A stretch of 64,000 nt of DNA, taken from NCBI RefSeq assembly GCF_001907235.1, contig NZ_MQVS01000010.1, forward strand, positions 1 through 64,000, read 5' to 3'. Position numbers and translations under genes: made by a program. Origin of the DNA: Buchananella hordeovulneris. GTDB taxonomy: Bacteria; Actinomycetota; Actinomycetes; Actinomycetales; Actinomycetaceae. The notes under the pieces are model-generated. The model was not told where the DNA came from and made no database searches. It worked only from the letters and a program-made list of their open reading frames with translations. Positions within the stretch are counted from its first letter, which is position 1. Each line of letters opens with the position of its first letter. This document shows, one piece after another, positions 24,276 to 33,288 of this stretch.

Positions 24276-25316
24276 ATGCGGCTATTAACCGACAATACTG
24301 ACCTCGCGTCCCTGCGCGCCCTCCAACGCCAAGTTTTCGCCGGGTTTGCCTGCCTGCGCGCGGATTGGGTGGCCCGCATCGGTGCCACGGTGGTGGCCCT
24401 ACCTGCCGACGGCGGGTTGGAGGAAGACCATCTTCCGCCGATCTTGGCCGCCTGCGCGCCGTTGGCTGACCGCACCTGGATCGCCACCGACGCCAACCCG
24501 ACGGACCCGCCGGGCACCGGCCGCGCGTTCGCTTTCCACATGACGGCCGCGGAGCTGGCGGCCGTGCAGGCCGAGCTGGAGTTCCTGCCGACCTACATTT
24601 TCGACGAGCAGCTGACGACAGCCCTGACTTTCAGCCCCCTGGACTACGGCATCGCCGCCGCCACCAGCGAGGTCATCGACCGCCTCACCGGCGGCTTCAC
24701 CTCCGCCCTGGCCGAGTTCCAGCGGCACGTCACCGAGCTGGAGGATGGGGAGACCGAGCGAGTGGTGGCCAACCTGCGCCGCTCCTTCGCGCCCGCCCTA
24801 GCCCACTTCCACCCAGGGCCCGGCAGCGACTTCCACCCGCACCTGCCCGGGCAGCCGGCGGCCTGGCTAGAAAAGCTACCCACCCACGCCACGGTCAGCT
24901 ACCGCAGCTTCCACCCCAGTCACATGGTGTGGCCGACGGTCATCGTCCCGCAGACGCTCACCTGTTCTGCCGATCCCGTGGTCGCCACCGCCGGTGGGCG
25001 CGTGCCCGGGCTGACCGTCGTCGTCGGCCAATCCAGCCGCGACCTCACCGGCATCAGCCCGCACCCGGCCGCCCTAGAGCTGGTCTACCCCGCCAACACC
25101 GCCTTCTCCTACCTCGGCGAGCACCAACTTGGTGAACTGCCGGTGCGCCTGTACGAAGAGGTACAACTGGGGGCCGGTGGGATCACCCCGCCGAGCCTCA
25201 ACGTCGAGGCCGCGCTGGCGGCCGTGGCAGAGGAGCTAGCGGCACACCGGGACGACCCGCTGCCAGTCCCCGCCGACTACTGCCAACGCTTCGTCGGCGA
25301 GAGCGGCAGCATCTAG
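24276..25316 (+). CDS. Probable immunity or partner protein of the type VII toxin
   Basis: 346 residues from ATG 24276, 3 bp after the toxin stop. Soluble, mixed alpha/beta, no signal peptide and no recognised domain. Its place immediately downstream of a polymorphic toxin is the usual place for a cognate immunity gene, but its size is large for that role, so partner or chaperone remains possible. Codon use returns to very GC-rich here, unlike the toxin. Its TAG stop shares the tetranucleotide CTAG (25313-25316) with the convergent gene's stop. Confidence 0.55.
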   Translation: MRLLTDNTDLASLRALQRQVFAGFACLRADWVARIGATVVALPADGGLEEDHLPPILAACAPLADRTWIATDANPTDPPGTGRAFAFHMTAAELAAVQAELEFLPTYIFDEQLTTALTFSPLDYGIAAATSEVIDRLTGGFTSALAEFQRHVTELEDGETERVVANLRRSFAPALAHFHPGPGSDFHPHLPGQPAAWLEKLPTHATVSYRSFHPSHMVWPTVIVPQTLTCSADPVVATAGGRVPGLTVVVGQSSRDLTGISPHPAALELVYPANTAFSYLGEHQLGELPVRLYEEVQLGAGGITPPSLNVEAALAAVAEELAAHRDDPLPVPADYCQRFVGESGSI

Positions 25317-26167
25317 GAGGCGTACGGCGAACCGAACCACAGCTTGTACCACGCATAGAAGTTGAGATTGCCGTGGCTTGCGCATGCCCCCTCCAGGCCC
25401 GCCAGCGCGGCCGGGTCAGGCTGATAGGGCGTGTAGTTGTACAGGCCCGCGGTGGCCTGGTTGCTGATGGTCAACTCGGTGCCGCCACATTCAGGCCGCG
25501 GATGGTATCCCACCTGGTGCGGCACCCCCGCGACGTGATCGAAGTCTTCCGGGTAGGCGCGGTAACGCTGGAACTGCCAGGCGGCGCGGTAGACCTGGTT
25601 GAAGAAGCCGGCGACGTCGCCCGCACAGGTGGCGCCGTCCGGACACCCGTACCCGGTGGCTGAGGCGTAACGCCACTCCTCCAAGCCCCGCCCCGACGCG
25701 GTTACCAGCCCCTGCTCCTTTTGCAGCAACACCAACAGCACCTCAGGATTGACCTCGCAGGCAGTCGCCACCTGCGATATGACCTCGGCCGCGCCCATGT
25801 TCGAGGCGTCAGCGATCTCGGCGCAATGTTCGTTGGCAGGCATGGCGGGCACGTCGGTGACGTAGTGCGCCAGGCAGGGGGTGCCGTCGCTGCCCGGCTG
25901 GCAGCCCTCCCCCTGCACAGTCAGGAATTGGTCGATATCGGCGGCCGTCATGGTGGTGGAATCAAAGAAGACCTCATCATCAATGATGCGAGCCGGGTCG
26001 AAGCCCGTGAAGTCCAGCTGCGTGCCGGTGAACGTGGCCACGGGCCGCGGCGGCCGTGCAACGTCAGCCCCCAGCCAGCTGGCCGCCCATAACACCGCAC
26101 CGCCCACCCCGACACTAACCAGCCCCAAGGCGAGCCACTGGCGCGCAGAGTTCTTCTTCCTTCTCAC
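25313..26167 (-). CDS. Secreted or membrane-anchored protein related to the CWB2 protein's central domain
   Basis: 284 residues from GTG 26167. A basic N-terminus (RRKKNSARQ) and a hydrophobic segment (about 12-32) indicate an uncleaved anchor or signal peptide; the rest should be outside the cell. The body matches residues about 170-405 of the CWB2 protein at 27504-29729: FFDSTTMTAADIDQFL, LLVLLQKEQGLVTA, GYGCPDG, FQRYRAYPEDFDH, TAGLYNYTPYQPD and a final WYKLWFGSP. The LLVLLQKEQGL segment with its Glu recalls lysozyme-like catalytic helices, so a wall-lytic role is possible but unproven. Paired cysteines suggest disulfides. The upstream sequence CACAAT-N6-GTG could be a leaderless promoter. 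Confidence 0.6.
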   Translation of the reverse strand: MRRKKNSARQWLALGLVSVGVGGAVLWAASWLGADVARPPRPVATFTGTQLDFTGFDPARIIDDEVFFDSTTMTAADIDQFLTVQGEGCQPGSDGTPCLAHYVTDVPAMPANEHCAEIADASNMGAAEVISQVATACEVNPEVLLVLLQKEQGLVTASGRGLEEWRYASATGYGCPDGATCAGDVAGFFNQVYRAAWQFQRYRAYPEDFDHVAGVPHQVGYHPRPECGGTELTISNQATAGLYNYTPYQPDPAALAGLEGACASHGNLNFYAWYKLWFGSPYAS

Positions 26168-26296
26168 CGCGTCATTGTGCCCTGCCCGCCGCGTCGCGGC
26201 ACCGAGCCAGCGGCCGCTGTGGCCAGGTCAACTTTTGTGTCACCTGTGAACATCACCCAGCGGGATGCCCCGATGGGCCAAGCGGCTGCCACCTCG

Positions 26297-26302
26297 TAGG
26301 GT
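26297..26302 (+). promoter_or_regulatory. -10 element of a predicted leaderless promoter (TAGGGT)
   Basis: TANNNT hexamer with exactly 6 bases to GTG 26309 of the SprT-like gene. Confidence 0.4.
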
Positions 26303-26308
26303 GGAGGG

Positions 26309-26755
26309 GTGGAATTGACGCTCGTGCGGCAAGAGGCGCGCGCCCTGCTGGCGCGCCACGGCTTGCCTGATTGGCACCTGCGGTTCGATCGGGCCAAGCG
26401 GCGAGCCGGGCGCTGCAGCAGCGCTCACCGCACCATCTGGCTGTCGGCGCCGCTAATGGCTCTCTACCCAGCGGAGGCGGTTCGCGAGACAATCCTGCAC
26501 GAGATCGCCCACGCGCTAGTGGGCGACCACCACGGCCACGACGCCGTGTGGCGGGCCCAGGCGCGCGCCATCGGTGCCAGCGGCCGCGCCCGCCTGCCGC
26601 TAGACCTGCCGACAGTGCCGGGAGCCTGGGTGGGGCGTTGCCCCTTCGGACACGAGGTGCAACGCTACCGGCGCCCAGGCAAGCGGGCGGTGTCCTGCGC
26701 CCGCTGCAGCCCCCGCCCGGATCGGCGCTACCTGATCACCTGGGAACGCAGATAG
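26309..26755 (+). CDS. SprT-like zinc metalloprotease-domain protein
   Basis: 148 residues from GTG 26309. The metal site HEIAHALVGDHHGHD (HExxH with a third His) and the early WHLRFDRAKRRAGRC strand fit the SprT-like family, related to SprT/Spartan. The C-terminus carries a zinc-ribbon-like CPFGHEVQRY...CARC pair with a basic loop, as is common in SprT proteins. Spartan-type enzymes cut DNA-protein crosslinks; bacterial SprT proteins are little characterised. The gene converges with the phosphatase gene and their coding ends overlap by 28 bp. Confidence 0.8.
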   Translation: MELTLVRQEARALLARHGLPDWHLRFDRAKRRAGRCSSAHRTIWLSAPLMALYPAEAVRETILHEIAHALVGDHHGHDAVWRAQARAIGASGRARLPLDLPTVPGAWVGRCPFGHEVQRYRRPGKRAVSCARCSPRPDRRYLITWERR

Positions 26756-27300
26756 TTCAGCAGTGCCGGGGTGGCTTCCTCAATGACCGTCAGTGTCTCC
26801 GCGAAGTCCGCCATGTCGCCGTACCACGGATCGGCCACATCCAGCTCACCCGCGCGGGCCGCGGCCGCCACCGCGGCGGCATCCTGCTCCTGCCATGCGG
26901 GCAGGAACTCCGTGAACATGCGCAGCTCGATGGGCTGCTGCCCGGCGGCCCGGGCGGCCGCGGCTTCCTCCGCTCCCACCAGCGCTATACCCGCGCGGTC
27001 GGCCACGGCCCGCAGGCGGGCGGCGTGCTGCTGCGTCATGGCCAAGACGAGGTCCTGGTCGGCGAGCTCAGCGGCCGTGACCTGGTGGGCCCGGTGGGCG
27101 GCACCGGTCGGATAGTCGGCGGCCCGCAGGGTCGCCGCAGCCCGGTGATCCACCCCGTTGCCGCTCTCCTCCGCACTCACCCCAGCGGAAGTTACCTGCA
27201 CCGCTAGGCCCTGCCGCTGCGCAATCTCCCCGACCACCAGCTCGGCCATCACCGAGCGGCAGATATTTCCGGTGCACACCATCAGCACGCGCGCGCTCAT
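26728..27300 (-). CDS. Low-molecular-weight protein-tyrosine phosphatase
   Basis: 190 residues; ATG 27300 follows a ggaagaggg ribosome-binding stretch. The P-loop CTGNICRS (residues 9-16, C-x5-R) lies right after the first strand, and the general-acid motif DPWYGD lies near the C-terminus, both diagnostic of the LMW-PTP/arsenate reductase fold. The enzyme should dephosphorylate phosphotyrosine, often acting on BY-kinases or, in pathogens, host proteins. No partner kinase is visible here. Its 3' end overlaps the convergent SprT gene. Confidence 0.88.
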   Translation of the reverse strand: MSARVLMVCTGNICRSVMAELVVGEIAQRQGLAVQVTSAGVSAEESGNGVDHRAAATLRAADYPTGAAHRAHQVTAAELADQDLVLAMTQQHAARLRAVADRAGIALVGAEEAAAARAAGQQPIELRMFTEFLPAWQEQDAAAVAAAARAGELDVADPWYGDMADFAETLTVIEEATPALLNYLRSQVIR

Positions 27301-27353
27301 CCCTCTTCCTTTCCGCCCGGCCCGCGCCGGGAATCAAGCAGCAACGCTACCTC

Positions 27354-27373
27354 GCCCGGCCAGAGGGCCGGGC
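27354..27373 (-). terminator. GC hairpin between CWB2 gene and phosphatase gene
   Basis: Perfect 8-bp arms GCCCGGCC/GGCCGGGC with a 4-base loop. There is no T-run on either side, so termination strength is uncertain. Confidence 0.35.
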
Positions 27374-27396
27374 AGCCCGGCAGCCCCGGCAAGGCA

Positions 27397-27472
27397 CCGC
27401 CCTAACTGACTATCCACACGCCTCATCCGCCACATACACCGGATAGACCCCGCTGGTAGCCAGTTAGGGCGG
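27397..27472. repeat. Long-loop inverted repeat in intergenic region
   Basis: 12-bp perfect arms (27397-27408 with 27461-27472, core CGCCCTAACTG) enclose 52 bases that contain a nested CTATCC/GGATAG pair (27410-27415 with 27441-27446). It lies just downstream of the CWB2 gene. It could be an RNA structure, an attenuator or a recombination site. Confidence 0.6.
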
Positions 27473-27503
27473 GCATCCGCAACCAAAACCCCGGGCAGGC
27501 TCG

Positions 27504-29729
27504 CTATTTGGCGGCGCGCCCCGCCTCGCCCAGCACCGCATTGGACACGGAGCCTTCCCCACCCACGGCGGTGACAACCTGCGGCTTAAGGCTGGCGATC
27601 GCGGCTCGCGTGGTGGCGGGCAGCTGCCGCGGTTGGGCCAACAGCACGGGCCCACCTGGCAGGGTGCCTGCCAGGACCGCATCGGTAGTAATGTCCCCCC
27701 GCACCAGGTAGATACGGGAGGCGCTCTGGCCCAGCACCCGCACGTAGTAGTCGGCCACCTGCACGGCCGTCTCATAACGGTTCTTGCCCGCCAGGCGGCG
27801 CACAGCGGCACCGCCCCGCACCTCGTTGACCCAGCTGTTCGGCACAGTGCCTTCCCCACCGAGCACCACAACTTCCCCGACCCCCAGTCGCCTCACCTCG
27901 GCGGCCACGGCCCGCTGATTGGCGCCATCAGCATCGACGTACAGCAAGGGCCCATCCGGGAGGGCCCCGCCCGCCACTGCGTCAATAGCAACATCGCCGT
28001 CGGAACCAGTTGCGGCTGTCAGGTAGACGCGCTTGGCTTGCTGGGCGCGCGGAAAACCGTGCCAAGACACTGCGATCGCAGACAGCACCCGGTTGGGGCC
28101 CACTAGCCGCTGGCTAGCGCCCGCCCCGGAAGTGGAACGCAGGTTGCCTACCAATGCATCAGCCACCCCGGTGGAGTCACCGAGGGCAATCAGGCGGCTG
28201 GGCCGCAGTTTGTGGGCCTGGCGTTGCACCGCATCCGGGGCCACCGATTTGCCGGGCGGTACGAGCAGCACCGGTCCATCCGTCAGGACGGTTGCGGGCA
28301 GGGCGTCATACAGTTTGTCTCCCCGGTTGAGGTAAACGGTGGAAGCCCGGTTCGGGTAGGCGGCATCCGCGACCGCCGCGGCCGTGGCGTACCGGTCGCG
28401 CCCGGCCAGGCGCCGCACGTTGTCGGGCAGGGGCTGTGCGACCGGCGGAGCAGGCGGAGGTGCGACCGGCTGGGCGGGCTTTTCCTTGCCGGGGATGTGC
28501 GGCAGGCGCGGGTCACCGAACCACTCGGAGTAGATGTAGACGAAGTTGCGGTTACCGTACGCGGAGCAGCCGTCACCCTCAACCCACGTGCCGACCCGCA
28601 AGGCCGCGTCATTGGGCGTGTAGGGCGTGTAGTTGTACAAACCGGCGGTGGCGGCGCTCTTCATCGTGACTGACCGCGTACCACAGGACCGGTTGGGGTG
28701 ATACAGGACGTTGGCGGTCTGCCCGTTGCGGAAGTTAAAGCGCTCCGGCAGGGCCCGGTAGCGCTGGAAGGCCTGGGCGGCCAGGTAGATCTGGTTGGCG
28801 AGCCCGAAGTAGTCGGAGTCGCACACCGCTCCCTCGCCGTCGGGGCAGCCGTACCCCATCGCGATCTGGTAGGTGCCAGGCGACTTGGGGCGGGTGGCCG
28901 CCACTAAGCCTTGCTCCTTTTGCATCAGCACCAGCAGGGCTCGTACGGACACACCACAGGCGTTCGAGGTCTTCCACAGGATCGTGGCCACATCCTCGTT
29001 GGGGGCGCCGACGTACGGCTGCGAGCAGTAGCGGTGCGCAGGCTCATTGACGGTAGTGACCCGGTAGTCCTTCAGGCACTTGTGGTCCCCCTGCGAGGTG
29101 CAGTTGCGCCCGTGGTGGTTGATGAACGCCCGGATCTCCGGGATCGTCATGTCATTGCGGGTGAAGAACTGGTTGTCGTGGATCAGCAGGCCCCGGTCGA
29201 AGGGGAAGGGTGGCTTGTAGCCGTAGGTTGTCAGCGGCTCCACCTGCCCGGGGGGAGGCAAAGTGAGCTCGTCGCTCTCGTCCCCGGGGCCGGGCGGGGA
29301 GAACTGGTAGCCCAGTTCGGCCAGTTCCTCCACCGTCAGGAACCGATTGTCGGTCGCCGGGGCACTCGGGCTGGGGGACACCGCCTGGTTGGCCTCCCCC
29401 GCACTCGGCCCGCCGGTCGGTTCCCCCGCACTCGGGTCGGTAGTCGGCTCCGCTTCGTCCGCGGCGGGAGCGGGGTCACCGTCGTTGGCGCTGGCGGGCT
29501 CGCTGGCCTGCGGCGCCTGCGGGGCGGGGGTGGGCGCGTCCGTAGGAAGACTGGAGGGCGCGGTTGGGGCCAAGCTGTTAGGCGCGACTGTAGCGCCGCC
29601 GCCGGTCGGGGTATCCGTAGGCTCAGCGGCCGGGGTGGGGGCCGCGGCCACCGCCCCGGCGGCCACTAAAGACGTGGCTAACACAGCCACCGCTGCACTA
29701 GCCACAATTCTTTCAAAGAATTTACACAT
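27504..29729 (-). CDS. Secreted cell-wall protein with three CWB2 repeats
   Basis: 741 residues; ATG 29729 has a gagggag ribosome-binding site. Signal peptide at 1-30 (VASAAVAVLATSLVAAGAVA, ending AAAP), then a Pro/Thr/Ala/Ser-rich spacer to about 130. A globular domain (about 165-405) with LLVLMQKEQGLVAATRP, GYGCPDGE, FQRYRALPERFNF and YNYTPYTPND is shared with the protein at 25313-26167. After a Pro-rich hinge come three cell-wall-binding type 2 repeats starting RRLAGRDRYATA, QRLVGPNRVLSA and RRLAGKNRYETA. CWB2 repeats anchor proteins non-covalently to wall polymers. Probable function: surface adhesin or wall-remodelling protein. It has its own gap upstream and appears monocistronic. Confidence 0.85.
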   Translation of the reverse strand: MCKFFERIVASAAVAVLATSLVAAGAVAAAPTPAAEPTDTPTGGGATVAPNSLAPTAPSSLPTDAPTPAPQAPQASEPASANDGDPAPAADEAEPTTDPSAGEPTGGPSAGEANQAVSPSPSAPATDNRFLTVEELAELGYQFSPPGPGDESDELTLPPPGQVEPLTTYGYKPPFPFDRGLLIHDNQFFTRNDMTIPEIRAFINHHGRNCTSQGDHKCLKDYRVTTVNEPAHRYCSQPYVGAPNEDVATILWKTSNACGVSVRALLVLMQKEQGLVAATRPKSPGTYQIAMGYGCPDGEGAVCDSDYFGLANQIYLAAQAFQRYRALPERFNFRNGQTANVLYHPNRSCGTRSVTMKSAATAGLYNYTPYTPNDAALRVGTWVEGDGCSAYGNRNFVYIYSEWFGDPRLPHIPGKEKPAQPVAPPPAPPVAQPLPDNVRRLAGRDRYATAAAVADAAYPNRASTVYLNRGDKLYDALPATVLTDGPVLLVPPGKSVAPDAVQRQAHKLRPSRLIALGDSTGVADALVGNLRSTSGAGASQRLVGPNRVLSAIAVSWHGFPRAQQAKRVYLTAATGSDGDVAIDAVAGGALPDGPLLYVDADGANQRAVAAEVRRLGVGEVVVLGGEGTVPNSWVNEVRGGAAVRRLAGKNRYETAVQVADYYVRVLGQSASRIYLVRGDITTDAVLAGTLPGGPVLLAQPRQLPATTRAAIASLKPQVVTAVGGEGSVSNAVLGEAGRAAK

Positions 29730-29803
29730 AAAAGCTCCCTCGAACGATTAATTGCCTCACCCTAAGCCACGAAAGAGCCACATTCAATGACGCATGCTAC
29801 AAA

Positions 29804-29841
29804 AATCCGGCGGCCACGCCACTAAGCGCCGCCGCCGGATT
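29804..29841 (-). terminator. Intrinsic terminator of nrdF
   Basis: 11-bp perfect stem (29804-29814 with 29831-29841), 16-base loop, followed on the minus strand by TTTTTG. It lies 12 bp after the nrdF stop. Confidence 0.85.
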
Positions 29842-29853
29842 AACTGCCGGGTC

Positions 29854-30840
<987 letters not shown>

Positions 30841-30915
30841 TCATCTTGCTCAAGTAGCCATGCTAGGCCAGCCTGCCGCCTGCGGCACAGTGCGCACCGC
30901 CGACAAGCCTGCGGC

Positions 30916-31638
30916 TCAGGCTCCGGCAGCGTCACGCACTAGTCCCCCCAGCACCGGGGTCAGGTTACGCCGCAACAGGGCCGCGACGTCGGGCTCGCCG
31001 AGCACGAGCGCCTGGTTGGTCGACCGCTCGACCAGCGCCATGATGACCTGCACTAGGTCTGCCAACTGCCCGCGGGCAGTGAGGTCGAAGGCACGCAGCA
31101 GGGAGGTGAGCAGCTCCTGCCAGATGGTGTGCACGGTGGTGAGGATGCGCTGCAGCGCCGTGGAGGTTTCTGGGTGCCGTCCCACGTAGAGCGAAATCTC
31201 GGTGTAGAAAATGTAGGTTTCCTTGTCGAGACTCGTCACCTGCTGTAGAGAGGCGGCCAGCAGGGCAATGCGCTCAGGGAGCGGCAGCCCGTGCGCGGTC
31301 GAAATTTGCGCGGACCGCACCCGCCTTTCGGCCTGCCGCAAGACTTCCGCGAAGGTGTCGTGGGCTAGGCGTCGCACGAGCGCCTCCATGTCCGCGAAGT
31401 TGGAGTAGAAGGCCCCGCGAGTAAAGCCAGCCGTGTTGGCGATGTCACCGACGCTGATGTACCCCAGGCCCCGGGTAGTAATCAGGGTCCAGGCGGCCTG
31501 CAACAGCTTGCTTTGGGTCGCGGCCCGGCGCTGTGAGCAGGCTCCCAACTTGAGCGACGGATCATCCCAGTGAGACTGCAATTCCTCTCGACTAGCCCGA
31601 ATGCGATCCGCCACCTCGGACATCTTTACCCGGGTCAT
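30916..31638 (-). CDS. TetR/AcrR-family transcriptional regulator
   Basis: 240 residues; ATG 31638 has a perfect AGGAGG 8 bases upstream, which excludes the in-frame GTG at 31647. The helix-turn-helix lies around residues 40-85 (RAATQSKLLQAAWTLI, YISVGDIANTAGFTRGAFYSNF), the TetR signature. An unusually long N-terminal extension of about 35 residues precedes it. The C-terminal ligand-binding region is divergent. It lies between nrdF and the M20 hydrolase on the same strand; its targets are unknown. Confidence 0.88.
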   Translation of the reverse strand: MTRVKMSEVADRIRASREELQSHWDDPSLKLGACSQRRAATQSKLLQAAWTLITTRGLGYISVGDIANTAGFTRGAFYSNFADMEALVRRLAHDTFAEVLRQAERRVRSAQISTAHGLPLPERIALLAASLQQVTSLDKETYIFYTEISLYVGRHPETSTALQRILTTVHTIWQELLTSLLRAFDLTARGQLADLVQVIMALVERSTNQALVLGEPDVAALLRRNLTPVLGGLVRDAAGA

Positions 31639-31765
31639 CGCCGCCACCTCCTGCCGTGCAACACTGCCGTCCCCTCTTGCTGAACGACACGTGGGCCCAG
31701 GCTAGCTAGCTGACGGCGACCCTGGCGACATTACGGCAACCAAGCTTCCCTCCGCAGCTGCCACA

Positions 31766-33115
31766 CTAGAACAAATCTGTGGTCGAGATCGGTCCGCCCA
31801 CTGCGGCGAACTCGGCCTGGGCGGCGGCCAGCAACTGTCGATCCGCAGCCAAATCGAGAAGTACCGCGGCCAGTCCGTAGGCCCCATCAACGCACGCGGC
31901 ATCGGCCGCCGGGCTGGCGGCCGCCTCGGCCATGGCCCGCGTGTGCAAGGCCACCTCCTCGGGGGCAATCTTGAGCAGCGGGTGAATGGCGGGCATGAGC
32001 TGGGAAACGTTGCCGAAATCGGTGGAGGCCGCCAGGGTTTCTGGCACGACGCCGCGCGGCAGCGGACGACGCCCACGCCGCTGCTGGGCCCGCACCCAGG
32101 CCGCCGTCATCGTCTCGTTGGTCCGCACTGGTAGCACGGGCGGCCGCGGGTCCCACCGCACTTGCACCCCGCACCCAGTCATGAGCGCGGCCCCCGCCGC
32201 GCAGTCGTCGACGCGCTCGCACAGGTCCCGCAACGTGTCGGCTTCCTGCGAGCGGACGTACATTTTCACTACGGCCTCCTCGGGGATGATGGAGGCCCGC
32301 TGCCCGCCCTCCGTGACCACGGCGTGCAAGCGATCGCCGGGGGCCATGTGCTGCCGCAGCAGCCCCACACCCTGGTAGAACAGAGCGGCGGCGTCCATGG
32401 CGTTGCGGCCCATGTGAGGCTGGGACGACGCGTGGGCCGCCACCCCCGTAAACGTCACGGTGAGGCGACGGCAGCCCAGCCACAGTTGGTCGGCCAAGTC
32501 GTAACCGTAGGCGTGGGTCATGACCGCGCACGCCAGATCGTTGAAGTCACCCTGCCGGATCATGGTCTCCTTGCCGGTTCCACCTTCTTCGGCGGGGGTA
32601 CCCAGGAGGACGATCCGGGCCGGGACGCTGCCGGGACGGGTGCGCTCCAGCTGGGCCAGGGCCAGAAAGGCACCCACCGCGGTGGCGGCCATGACGTTGT
32701 GACCGCACGCGTGGCCGATGCCGGGCAGGGCGTCGTACTCGCAGCAGATCCCCAGCGCGGGGGCGGTGGCCGGGCCGAACTCGACCCGCAAGGCCGTGTC
32801 TAGGCTGCCCAGCCCAACGGTGGCAGTGTGCCCGTGGCGGGCCAGCAGCTCTGCCACCGCAGCCACCGACTGGTGTTCAGCGAACCCCACCTCGGGGTGG
32901 GCGTGCAGTTGGTGCGCCAGGGCCACCAGCTCCGAGCCGAGCTCCTCCGTCAGCGCGGCCAGCGTCGCCTGGTCCGCCTCGCTCGCGCCCTGCTCGGGCG
33001 GCAATGCCGCGGCCTGCTCGCCGCGGCGGCGCGCGATCTGGGCCGCCACATGGCCCGCGTAGGCCGTGGAGGGAGGGGTCGGGGCGGGCAGGGCGGACGG
33101 CGACAGGCGAGTCAT
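31766..33115 (-). CDS. M20-family amidohydrolase (AbgB/ACY1L2-like)
   Basis: 449 residues from ATG 33115; GTG 33133 would add six. Zinc-site motifs of M20 peptidases are present: HPEVGFAE, GICCEYDALPGIGHACGHN, GTPAEEGGTGKETM, VMTHAYG and the late STDFGNVSQ. Together with AHASSQPHMGRNAMDAA these match the Xaa-Arg dipeptidase/p-aminobenzoyl-glutamate hydrolase branch, which cleaves amide bonds of small N-acyl or dipeptide substrates. The substrate here is unknown. The sequence CACAAT-N6-ATG before the start could be a leaderless promoter. Confidence 0.85.
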   Translation of the reverse strand: MTRLSPSALPAPTPPSTAYAGHVAAQIARRRGEQAAALPPEQGASEADQATLAALTEELGSELVALAHQLHAHPEVGFAEHQSVAAVAELLARHGHTATVGLGSLDTALRVEFGPATAPALGICCEYDALPGIGHACGHNVMAATAVGAFLALAQLERTRPGSVPARIVLLGTPAEEGGTGKETMIRQGDFNDLACAVMTHAYGYDLADQLWLGCRRLTVTFTGVAAHASSQPHMGRNAMDAAALFYQGVGLLRQHMAPGDRLHAVVTEGGQRASIIPEEAVVKMYVRSQEADTLRDLCERVDDCAAGAALMTGCGVQVRWDPRPPVLPVRTNETMTAAWVRAQQRRGRRPLPRGVVPETLAASTDFGNVSQLMPAIHPLLKIAPEEVALHTRAMAEAAASPAADAACVDGAYGLAAVLLDLAADRQLLAAAQAEFAAVGGPISTTDLF

Positions 33116-33288
33116 GCGGTCATTGTGCCGCACCGTCGCCCGCCACCCCCAACCACGCCGTCAGCCCTGCCGGACCGTGCCCTGCCGGTCTCGCCGGAGC
33201 GCGCCGCCCTCAGCCCGGCCACCGGGTGCGCCCACCGGCACTACCAGGGCCAGGCACCCCCGGCCCCGAGTTTTGGCCATTAGCCCCT

